IMG/VR virus record: IMGVR_UViG_3300021437_000055
Coordinates: 1-36,992 of that record
DNA: 36,992 nt
Strand: one strand, 5' to 3'
Origin: a virus
The number at the start of each line of letters is the position of its first letter. Within the stretch, counting starts at the first letter, position 1. This document shows, in pieces, positions 28,001 to 33,577 of the stretch. The translations under genes were made by a program, and so were the position numbers. The notes beneath the pieces are model-generated. The model searched no databases, was not told where the DNA came from, and saw only the letters and a list, made by a program, of their open reading frames with translations.

Positions 28001-29446
28001 ATGCCTTTAAGTAATAAAGATTTATCAGATATAGCTAAAGAATTTGCAGTTGCCAAGGGAGATCTTGGTAACGATAAGAATGCTATTCCTAATATTCAAA
28101 CGCAAGTATCTGCAAAAGATGAACAAGCATCTAGAATATATGTTTTATACAATAATGCTCATGTAGAGAGAATTACACCTTATGAAACTGAACATCGCTG
28201 GATTGATGGAACTACATATACTACAATTACTCAATCTCAAATAGAAACATTTGGAACCGATGGAAGATCAACATATTTCTTTCCAACATCTTGGACAAAG
28301 AGCAATCCGCAAATACAAGCCAATGCAAATGGTAATCCTAAAACATCAAGTATTAATAGTGAATCATCTGTATTAAATAACACTATCGCTTCAAATGGTT
28401 TAATTTCTCAAATTAATTTATTAAAAAACGGCATTACAGGATCAAATGCAACGACAACTACACAAAATACATTATATAATATTCCCGCTGGGATAGTTTC
28501 AAATATGCAGATCGATGTACAAAGCACATCTGGTTTTAGTGCTGGACAATTTATATATATAAATTTAGGATCAAGTAGTGGTTTATATTTGCTAGATTCT
28601 GTAACTTCTCAACATTTATTTATTAGTAGTGTAATTCCATCTCAACTTGGTTTTTCAAGTGTTGGTGCAACGATACGTAATACTGTAGTAGGTTTTACTA
28701 ATAGCGAAAGACAAACGCTTATTTCTAATTTATATCAAGAATTACTTACAAATCTCACAAATAGAATTAAAAATGCAGCCACATTATGGGATACTGCTTT
28801 AACTAATCAATTATCACAATTAAATATTAATATTGATCAACCATCACAAATTGCATCAGCAAAAACTTCTGTTAATGCCGCTAAATCTGCGTATTCTGTA
28901 TGGTTTGCTCTTTCTGATACAGGTTCTTCTGGTAAATTTGTCGACACAAGTTTAACAAATTTAGCAACAGCATACAATAATAGAATCTCTGGGTTTGCTT
29001 CAAGAACAAACCAGATCACTGCAGCTTTAGGTTCAGTATCTCAAGATGCTGAAGGTGTTTATTCTGGGACAGGTAATTATTTACAGAGATTCAAATGCCT
29101 TGGATTCCTTATAAATACAGCCAATGGGCCAATTTATCAAGCCAATGGTTTAAAGGCAGCTAAGACTAATTTTGAAGATAAAGTTAAAAGTACTACTGAT
29201 AAGTTAGCAACTTTTAGTAACTTAGTTCGCTATGCTGGGTCAACTAAGGATCCAGTTGGAAATACTTTAGAAGTTGAAGGTGTTTCTCAATTTGCAATAA
29301 ATGATGCTGTAGTTTTAACGGCTAATGATAAAGCCTCTATTGAATGCACTATTACCAGTATTTTAGGGAATATTGTCACCCTAAGTGCAACAATTCCTAA
29401 AGAATATAATAAAGCCTCTAAAGTTGGAATTATAAAGAAAGTTTAG
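28001..29446 (+). CDS. Probable virion structural protein, ends in TAG
   Basis: A 481-residue Asn/Ser/Thr-rich protein, compositionally like the fibre and baseplate proteins. It starts with a helical region (MPLSNKDLSDIAKEF), has a beta-rich middle (NTLYNIPAGIVSNMQIDV, SGQFIYINLGSSSGLYLLD), a long helical segment around residues 235-390 with coiled-coil character, and ends with a short beta domain (VEGVSQFAINDAVVLTAND, IVTLSATIPKEYNKASKVG) of a kind seen at the ends of tail proteins. It lies apart from the structural cluster, between a helicase and an endolysin. No Shine-Dalgarno; the promoter box predicts a leaderless mRNA. TAG stop at 29444-29446. Confidence 0.55.
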   Translation: MPLSNKDLSDIAKEFAVAKGDLGNDKNAIPNIQTQVSAKDEQASRIYVLYNNAHVERITPYETEHRWIDGTTYTTITQSQIETFGTDGRSTYFFPTSWTKSNPQIQANANGNPKTSSINSESSVLNNTIASNGLISQINLLKNGITGSNATTTTQNTLYNIPAGIVSNMQIDVQSTSGFSAGQFIYINLGSSSGLYLLDSVTSQHLFISSVIPSQLGFSSVGATIRNTVVGFTNSERQTLISNLYQELLTNLTNRIKNAATLWDTALTNQLSQLNINIDQPSQIASAKTSVNAAKSAYSVWFALSDTGSSGKFVDTSLTNLATAYNNRISGFASRTNQITAALGSVSQDAEGVYSGTGNYLQRFKCLGFLINTANGPIYQANGLKAAKTNFEDKVKSTTDKLATFSNLVRYAGSTKDPVGNTLEVEGVSQFAINDAVVLTANDKASIECTITSILGNIVTLSATIPKEYNKASKVGIIKKV

Positions 29447-29447
29447 T

Positions 29448-29454
29448 GTATAAT
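29448..29454 (+). promoter_or_regulatory. Promoter box GTATAAT, leaderless endolysin start
   Basis: TGTATAAT begins two bases after the upstream TAG stop and ends six bases before ATG 29461. No ribosome site is present between or upstream within useful distance. Confidence 0.6.
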
Positions 29455-29460
29455 TAAGTT

Positions 29461-30012
29461 ATGAGAAAAGTGAACAAAGCTGGTATAGATTTAGTTAAGG
29501 GATTCGAGGGTTTATTCTTAAAACCTTACTTAGACCCTATTAAAATCCCAACTATTGGCTATGGAACTATTCAATATGAAGATGGTACTAAAGTATCTAT
29601 GCAAGATCCAGCTATCTCTGAAGAGAGAGCAGTTGAACTTTTACAATTTGAAATTAATAAAAAATCATCAGCAATTGAATCTTTAATTAAAGTACCAATC
29701 AATGATAATGAATTTGCTGCTTTAGCATCATTCTCTTATAATGTTGGAAGTGGAGCACTTGGCGGATCAACCTTATTGAAGTTATTAAATGCAGGGACTG
29801 ATCGTACTGCAGTTGCTGATCAATTCTTACGTTGGGATAAGGCTGGCGGACAACAACTCCCTGGACTAACTAGAAGACGTCAGGCTGAGCGTTCACTTTT
29901 TCTACAGCCAATGGTAGAATCTAACACTGATACGTTATTACCGGATGGACCGAGTGAAGACGATATTAATAACAAATTAAAAGATTTGGAGGACGAGATT
30001 ATGAAAAAATAG
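29461..30012 (+). CDS. Endolysin, GH24 (T4-lysozyme-type), ends in TAG
   Basis: A 183-residue muramidase. The catalytic triad is visible with T4 lysozyme spacing: E16 (GFEG), D25 (YLDP) and T31 (PTIGYGT). The rest of the fold follows (FAALASFSYNVGSGAL, LPGLTRRRQAERSLF). It cleaves the glycan strands of peptidoglycan at lysis. No signal peptide or signal-anchor is seen, so a holin elsewhere is expected. A charged C-terminal tail of ~30 residues extends past the catalytic domain. The mRNA is predicted leaderless. The stop is TAG; suppression would add six residues (IADKPP) before TAA. No holin is evident next to it. Confidence 0.9.
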   Translation: MRKVNKAGIDLVKGFEGLFLKPYLDPIKIPTIGYGTIQYEDGTKVSMQDPAISEERAVELLQFEINKKSSAIESLIKVPINDNEFAALASFSYNVGSGALGGSTLLKLLNAGTDRTAVADQFLRWDKAGGQQLPGLTRRRQAERSLFLQPMVESNTDTLLPDGPSEDDINNKLKDLEDEIMKK

Positions 30013-30090
30013 ATTGCCGATAAGCCTCCGTAACTACCCTAATTAAGTATCAAGATTAATCAATAAATCAACTTAACTTAGGAGAAATGA

Positions 30091-30390
30091 ATGAAAACTC
30101 ATTTAACAAAATTAAAAGCAGAACTTAAAGTTCTTGCATCTGAAATTAGACAATTAAAATCAACACGTAAACAATGTCCTCACGGATATGTATCAGGTTT
30201 GAGTAATGCTCAAAACGAATTTCGCATTAAACATATTGCAAGATGTATGTTACGTGGCAGAACATTAGAACAAATCGAACCAAAACTTAGAGACCCAAAC
30301 GATTATAATCATGCTTATGTACGTAAACAAGCAGCTAAAATCGTAGCAGATATATTGGAGGCAGTAAATGCACAAGCCAATATCGCATAA
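30091..30390 (+). CDS. Unknown protein upstream of Pth2-like gene
   Basis: A 99-residue basic protein with a helical start (LTKLKAELKVLASEIRQLK) and a C-terminal helix (VRKQAAKIVADILEAV). An RHIARCMLRGRTLEQIEP-like segment (near residue 50) could be a nucleic-acid-binding helical pair but this is a guess. ATG 30091 follows TAGGAGAAATGA, a good ribosome site. Its 3' end overlaps the next gene by 23 bases. Confidence 0.55.
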   Translation: MKTHLTKLKAELKVLASEIRQLKSTRKQCPHGYVSGLSNAQNEFRIKHIARCMLRGRTLEQIEPKLRDPNDYNHAYVRKQAAKIVADILEAVNAQANIA

Positions 30391-30667
30391 GCTTTATATT
30401 CTTATCGATAAAACATTAAAACCATCGCAGCAGGCCGTTCAGGCCTGCCATGCGGCAATTGAGTTTGCAAAAGCATATCCAGATTGGAAGCATGAAAGCT
30501 TAGTCCTTTTAGGGGTGAGTTGTGAAAGAGAGCTGCTTGATTATTATAAACGTATCCTGGGAGGTTGTATGAGAACAGCATTCACTGAACCTCATTGGGA
30601 TAATCGCATGACTGCTGTAGCTTGCTATGGATGTGATGAATACGTTAAAGATTTGAATTTAATTTAA
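30368..30667 (+). CDS. Pth2-like peptidyl-tRNA hydrolase family protein
   Basis: A 99-residue protein beginning MHKPISHKLYILIDKTLKPSQQ. The pattern (K)LYxxxxxxLxxxQQAVQACHAA matches the start of the Pth2 fold (archaeal/eukaryotic-type peptidyl-tRNA hydrolase), whose first strand and helix carry the QxxHA signature. Later strands (SLVLLGVSCE, MTAVACYGCDE) also fit. At 99 residues it is slightly shorter than the usual ~115-120. Members remove peptides from stalled peptidyl-tRNA; some phage relatives may have other substrates. GGAGG is seven bases before ATG 30368. It is directly upstream of the tRNA island, so a tRNA-related role is a sensible inference. Confidence 0.65.
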   Translation: MHKPISHKLYILIDKTLKPSQQAVQACHAAIEFAKAYPDWKHESLVLLGVSCERELLDYYKRILGGCMRTAFTEPHWDNRMTAVACYGCDEYVKDLNLI

Positions 30668-30673
30668 TTACAT

Positions 30674-30818
30674 GCCCGAATAGCTCAGAAGGTCTAAAAG
30701 GTTATTGTGTGTACAGCAATAGTTGAGTCGAGAACGCCTATCAAGGTGGTAGAGTACCGTTATAAGTCCGCGTAATTACCGGCATCGGGGGTCGCAGGTT
30801 CGAGTCCTGCTTCGGGCA
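30674..30818 (+). tRNA. tRNA-like gene with ~70 extra internal bases
   Basis: The ends are those of a tRNA: acceptor strands GCCCGAA (30674-30680) and TTCGGGC (30811-30817), T8 and A9, D-stem GCTC (30683-30686), and a perfect T arm GCAGG-TTCGAGT-CCTGC (30794-30810). Between the D-stem start and the T arm are 107 bases, where a normal class I tRNA has about 36. A second D-like half GGTAGAGT (30748-30755) suggests an insertion of about 54-57 bases in the D loop. Even after its removal the anticodon region is about 15 bases too long and gives no clean anticodon stem. An alternative reading gives an anticodon GTA at 30711-30713 with a weak D arm. After the discriminator A the sequence is CCCA, so CCA is not cleanly encoded. 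It may be a split, intron-bearing or decayed tRNA. Confidence 0.45.
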
Positions 30819-30820
30819 CC

Positions 30821-30834
30821 CATTTTTAAAAATG
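30821..30834. repeat. 14-bp perfect palindrome after tRNA-like gene
   Basis: CATTTTTAAAAATG reads the same on both strands. It lies between the tRNA-like gene and the promoter of the next RNA, and may help end or process the tRNA-like transcript. Confidence 0.5.
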
Positions 30835-30836
30835 AA

Positions 30837-30843
30837 GTATAAT
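30837..30843 (+). promoter_or_regulatory. Promoter box GTATAAT for a noncoding RNA
   Basis: AAGTATAAT ends six bases before G 30850, where the paired 5' end of the candidate RNA begins. No open frame of any size starts there. Confidence 0.6.
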
Positions 30844-30849
30844 ATATCT

Positions 30850-31029
30850 GCACAACCACGTAAATGGATGGTAACATCACACAGGGATTGTAAAGAGTTT
30901 TACGACGTTCTTTTCTTGTTTGAAGCCTACATGCTGATACTTGATGTTGTTAGGGATTGATACCGTAATTACCTGCTAGCAGGAGAAAAGGTTTAAATTA
31001 ATCGTAATTCAGCTTGTGCACCTTTTTTT
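30850..31029 (+). ncRNA. Candidate structured RNA, ~180 nt, family unknown
   Basis: This stretch has no credible gene but has its own promoter box and ends in seven Ts (31023-31029). The 5' end (TGCACAA from 30849) is complementary to 31014-31020 (TTGTGCA), which would close the molecule. A hairpin GTAAA-GAGT-TTTAC lies at 30890-30903, a 12-base palindrome CCTGCTAGCAGG at 30972-30983, and AAAAGGT (30986-30992) can pair with ACCTTTT (31020-31026) as an alternative terminator stem. The last two pairings with the end-closing stem compete or form a pseudoknot. AGGGATTG occurs twice. Size and closed-end form recall 6S RNA, but I see no known family's motif. It is immediately followed by the suppressor tRNA. 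Confidence 0.5.
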
Positions 31030-31042
31030 AAACAGAGAATGA

Positions 31043-31119
31043 GTTCCAGTAGCTCAGTTGGTTAGAGCAGCGTTCTCTAAAAACGATGGTCGTGGGTTCG
31101 AGTCCCATCTGGAGCTCCA
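31043..31119 (+). tRNA. tRNA with anticodon CUA (amber suppressor)
   Basis: A canonical 77-base tRNA: acceptor GTTCCAG/CTGGAGC, T8 A9, D-stem GCTC/GAGC, anticodon stem GCGTT/AACGA (four pairs plus one G-A mismatch at the top), loop CTCTAAA with T33 followed by anticodon CTA (31077-31079) and A37, variable loop TGGTC, T arm GTGGG-TTCGAGT-CCCAT, discriminator T73 and encoded CCA. CUA reads UAG. The amino acid cannot be assigned from the sequence; a U73 discriminator is not typical of Gln, Leu, Trp or Tyr tRNAs. The gene lies directly after the candidate RNA, and no separate promoter is visible, so it may be processed from a readthrough transcript. Confidence 0.85.
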
Positions 31120-31124
31120 AATTT

Positions 31125-31271
31125 ATGAAAAATACAGTCTTTATGTATCATGCACCAAATCCTTTATCATACTCGCCTTTGACAATTTGGACTCCTGATG
31201 GATTGAAAGCAATACCATTATTTAATCTTTTAGTAGCACTTAAAGTAATATCAATAAAGAATTTTACATGA
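31125..31271 (+). CDS. Short unknown ORF after suppressor tRNA
   Basis: A 48-residue reading frame (MKNTVFMYHAPNPLSY...) from ATG 31125, five bases after the tRNA CCA. An earlier in-frame ATG at 31086 lies within the tRNA and is rejected. GGAG within the tRNA 3' end (31111-31114) is the nearest ribosome-site-like sequence. Its TGA overlaps the next ATG (ATGA), which supports translation as a coupled pair. No family recognised. Confidence 0.4.
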   Translation: MKNTVFMYHAPNPLSYSPLTIWTPDGLKAIPLFNLLVALKVISIKNFT

Positions 31272-31603
31272 ATTCAATAGGTAATGACTTTACAAAAATA
31301 TTACACATGAATTTGATCCCTGGCATCAAATTACATCGTGGATATTGGCAAGTTAATATATCCTATGTCTCAAATGAGAATGGCAATACAACTTATAATA
31401 ACGGTACTTTTAACTGCGGTGGCGAGTCATCTGACTTTGATGTTCTAGTTGGGCAAGATGTACGCGATATTACTTTTACATGCTACCGTCACAATTCATT
31501 TCCAGCATACCCAAACACATATATTAATTACTCACTACGGGTAGATAGAATTCTATTCTTAAATCTAATCTACAAACTACTCAATAAGACAATCAAACTT
31601 TAA
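31268..31603 (+). CDS. Unknown protein
   Basis: A 111-residue protein from ATG 31268, overlapping the previous stop by four bases. It looks beta-rich in the middle (YWQVNISYVSNENGNTTYNNG, CGGESSDFDVLVG) with a hydrophobic C-terminal segment ending LNLIYKLLNKTIKL. No signal or motif is recognised. A rho-independent terminator follows. Confidence 0.5.
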   Translation: MNSIGNDFTKILHMNLIPGIKLHRGYWQVNISYVSNENGNTTYNNGTFNCGGESSDFDVLVGQDVRDITFTCYRHNSFPAYPNTYINYSLRVDRILFLNLIYKLLNKTIKL

Positions 31604-31613
31604 AAGTTTCGGG

Positions 31614-31634
31614 GAGGGCCCTGTCCCTCTTTTC
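31614..31634 (+). terminator. Rho-independent terminator
   Basis: GAGGG (31614-31618) pairs with CCCTC (31625-31629) around a six-base loop, followed by TTTT and a pyrimidine-rich stretch. It ends the tRNA-island / small-gene transcription unit. Confidence 0.7.
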
Positions 31635-31662
31635 CTTATTCAGAATTTCTTTCTCTACATAC

Positions 31663-31696
31663 CGCGCGTTTACGCGCGAGTGCGTGGAACACGCAC
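31663..31696. other. Two adjacent GC-rich perfect hairpins
   Basis: CGCGCG-TTTA-CGCGCG (31663-31678) and GTGCGTG-GAA-CACGCAC (31680-31696) stand one base apart in an otherwise AT-rich gap. Neither is followed by a T run, so they are not ordinary terminators. The remaining gap to 31841 shows no gene; only the dUTPase promoter box follows. Possible roles are RNA stability, protein binding or a replication structure. Confidence 0.75.
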
Positions 31697-31841
31697 GTAA
31701 TGGTAGATTAAATTTTCTCTGGTTAGATAGGTTAGTATAGAGAAGTGTGTTTCAATTCGTCAAATCTATTTTACCCGCGACAACGTGTTTTTTAACTCAG
31801 TTTTGAAAATATATTTTCGCCAACATAGTAAATATGGAAAT

Positions 31842-31848
31842 GTATAAT
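31842..31848 (+). promoter_or_regulatory. Promoter box GTATAAT, leaderless dUTPase start
   Basis: ATGTATAAT ends six bases before ATG 31855. An in-frame ATG at 31834 lies upstream of the box and would be outside the transcript, which decides the start. Confidence 0.6.
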
Positions 31849-31854
31849 AGTATT

Positions 31855-32367
31855 ATGGATAAAAATACAATGGAACAATTACGAAAATTATATGGCGAAG
31901 CTTATAAAATAGAAGTTAAAGTTGAAGATGGCGGAAAACTTCCACATAAAGTCAGAGAATCTGATGCAGGGTTTGATCTGTTTGCAACAGAAGATATTTA
32001 TCTTTATCCAGGTCAATCTGGCAAAACTCCACTTAATGTTCGACTAAAACTTCCACTTAACACTTACGCTGAGATAACTACAAAATCTGGGTTAGGCAGT
32101 AAGGGTCATTCAGTCAGAGCTGGAATCATTGACGAAGAATATCGTGGTGTTATTAATGTAATTCATTCAAATGTTGCTCTAATTGCGGGTCTAGATGAAG
32201 ATGGTCTTCCATTAATGCGAACTGAGCCATTGGTAATTAAAAAGGGTGAGAAATTAGCTCAACTTATTATTCATCCATATAATAAACAATATTTTATCGA
32301 AGAAGTTCAAGAGCTTGATATGAATACCTCACGTGGTGAGGGTGGTTTTGGTTCAACAGGTAAGTAA
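31855..32367 (+). CDS. dut: dUTP diphosphatase (dUTPase)
   Basis: A 170-residue trimeric-type dUTPase with all five motifs in order: SDAGFDLFA (1), TKSGLGSKG (2), AGIIDEEYRG (3), KGEKLAQLII (4) and RGEGGFGSTG (5). It hydrolyses dUTP to dUMP and pyrophosphate, keeping uracil out of phage DNA and supplying dUMP for thymidylate. I start it at ATG 31855 (MDKNTMEQL), six bases after the promoter box, rather than at 31834. There is no Shine-Dalgarno sequence. Its 3' end overlaps the next reading frame. Confidence 0.9.
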   Translation: MDKNTMEQLRKLYGEAYKIEVKVEDGGKLPHKVRESDAGFDLFATEDIYLYPGQSGKTPLNVRLKLPLNTYAEITTKSGLGSKGHSVRAGIIDEEYRGVINVIHSNVALIAGLDEDGLPLMRTEPLVIKKGEKLAQLIIHPYNKQYFIEEVQELDMNTSRGEGGFGSTGK

Positions 32368-32788
32368 TTCTAATCTCTTAATAGATTTTGAAACTCTATT
32401 AGGTTCTGAGTATACAAAAATTGATTTTAAAATCACTATCCATTCTAATGCCTACTTTAGTGGAGGAGCTTATATGCAAACCAGCTCCTTTACAGAAGCT
32501 GATCTATATTTAAAATTCTACATAGATCAAATGGTCTTATCACAAGATCCACCCATTGATGTTTTCTCTATAATTGAACATAAAATTACAGACATGATAT
32601 ATTTTGCAGGTGGCGATTATTATCAACGCCAAGCAGAACCATTCAGAGACAAACACCCTATGTTACTAAGTTACACTTTAAAGCTTCCAGACTATGAAGG
32701 CTTTTTACAAAAAGTACATCAACTTGCTCTCAAAAAAATTGACCAAGAATTCACTAAAGCATTAGAGAGTAAACTTCTCGAAGACTGA
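32333..32788 (+). CDS. Unknown protein overlapping dUTPase end
   Basis: Up to 151 residues if started at GTG 32333, overlapping dUTPase by 35 bases; other GTG/TTG starts follow within 15 bases. A stronger ribosome site (GGAGGA) precedes ATG 32474, which would give 104 residues, but codon use upstream of it (about 32366-32470, encoding LLIDFETLLGSEYTKIDFKI) looks coding. The protein mixes beta and helical segments (FYIDQMVLSQ, MIYFAGGDYYQR, LLSYTLKLPDYEGF). No family recognised. The stop TGA overlaps the promoter box of the methyltransferase. Confidence 0.5.
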   Translation: MVRVVLVQQVSNSNLLIDFETLLGSEYTKIDFKITIHSNAYFSGGAYMQTSSFTEADLYLKFYIDQMVLSQDPPIDVFSIIEHKITDMIYFAGGDYYQRQAEPFRDKHPMLLSYTLKLPDYEGFLQKVHQLALKKIDQEFTKALESKLLED

Positions 32789-32795
32789 GTATAAT
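32789..32795 (+). promoter_or_regulatory. Promoter box GTATAAT, leaderless methyltransferase start
   Basis: GAGTATAAT overlaps the upstream TGA and ends seven bases before ATG 32803. No Shine-Dalgarno sequence is present. Confidence 0.6.
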
Positions 32796-32802
32796 ATCAA
32801 GT

Positions 32803-33567
32803 ATGAAACTTGATAATCTTTCAAACATGTTTAAAACTTCAATTCGTATCCAAGAAATGGATTCAATGGATTCTGACGCTGTCTGGCCTCAGAACACAGA
32901 GATATGCATTACCCGTATTCCAATTCGTAAAAGAGATGGTTGGGATCCAAAGAAATTTGAGGAATTTGCTAAGAAACTTAAATCTACTATGGTCCCTAAT
33001 GGAATTGTATTCTTAATCTGCTATGCCCCTATCGAAGCTAAATGGCGACCATTTGAAGTTGCAAAGCTTATGGATGGTGCAGGATTTAATCACGTAGATA
33101 ATATTATTATAAAGAAAACCTGGTTTCCAGGCAAACGCTCTGAAACTAACTTAGTTAACTCACATGAGTACGTTATGCATTTCTGCAATGGAGATGTGTG
33201 GAAGTTAGATCGTCTCCCTTTACGTCAATATATGAAAGTACATGATGACCTTTCTTGTCCGGGTAATACTTGGGAAATTGAGACAGGTTCTTTAGATGAA
33301 AGCTATCCAGTAGATCTTGCTGAACTCCTTATTCGTATGACGAATTGTCTTCCAGGTTCTATGGTGTTTGATCCATATTGCGGTGGAACAGGTTCTTTAA
33401 GGGCTGCACTTAAACTTGGACATAGTTTTTATGGTTTTGAAACTGACAAAAAACAGTTAAAAAAGTATGAGAAGGTAGTATCTGACTATAATGAAGGCAA
33501 ATTAGAAGATTCAACAAAAGCTCATAAAAAGGGTCATCAACAAACAGAAGAATCTGAAGATTTCTAA
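32803..33567 (+). CDS. Divergent DNA methyltransferase (N4/N6-type, beta order)
   Basis: A 254-residue protein related to N4-cytosine/N6-adenine DNA methyltransferases. The AdoMet-binding motif I is clear near residue 189 (VFDPYCGGTGS), followed by LGHSFYGFETD, and the preceding YPVDLAELLIRMTNCLPG and HEYVMHF also match the family. Motif IV, normally (D/S)PPY, should be in the N-terminal part; here the equivalent segment is CITRIPIRKRDGW near residues 31-43, so the first and second prolines and the aromatic are not preserved. It could be inactive, use an altered active site, or have another acceptor. The last ~25 residues are charged. Transcription is predicted leaderless. Confidence 0.75.
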   Translation: MKLDNLSNMFKTSIRIQEMDSMDSDAVWPQNTEICITRIPIRKRDGWDPKKFEEFAKKLKSTMVPNGIVFLICYAPIEAKWRPFEVAKLMDGAGFNHVDNIIIKKTWFPGKRSETNLVNSHEYVMHFCNGDVWKLDRLPLRQYMKVHDDLSCPGNTWEIETGSLDESYPVDLAELLIRMTNCLPGSMVFDPYCGGTGSLRAALKLGHSFYGFETDKKQLKKYEKVVSDYNEGKLEDSTKAHKKGHQQTEESEDF

Positions 33568-33577
33568 GAAGGTAATA

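Noticed and set aside
30674-30818. Group I intron in the tRNA-like gene
   Set aside because: The insert is too small and no P7/R-S core is visible.
30771-30978. Shared CGTAATTACC(G/T)GC in the tRNA-like gene and the candidate RNA as an attachment or recombination site
   Set aside because: Only about ten bases are shared and the core GTAATTAC is a low-complexity palindrome; not enough to support a site.
31086-31124. ATG inside the suppressor tRNA as the start of a 61-residue protein
   Set aside because: The start lies in the anticodon/variable region of a canonical tRNA; ATG 31125 is more likely.
31834-31854. Upstream in-frame ATG of dUTPase
   Set aside because: It lies before the promoter box, so it would not be in the predicted transcript.
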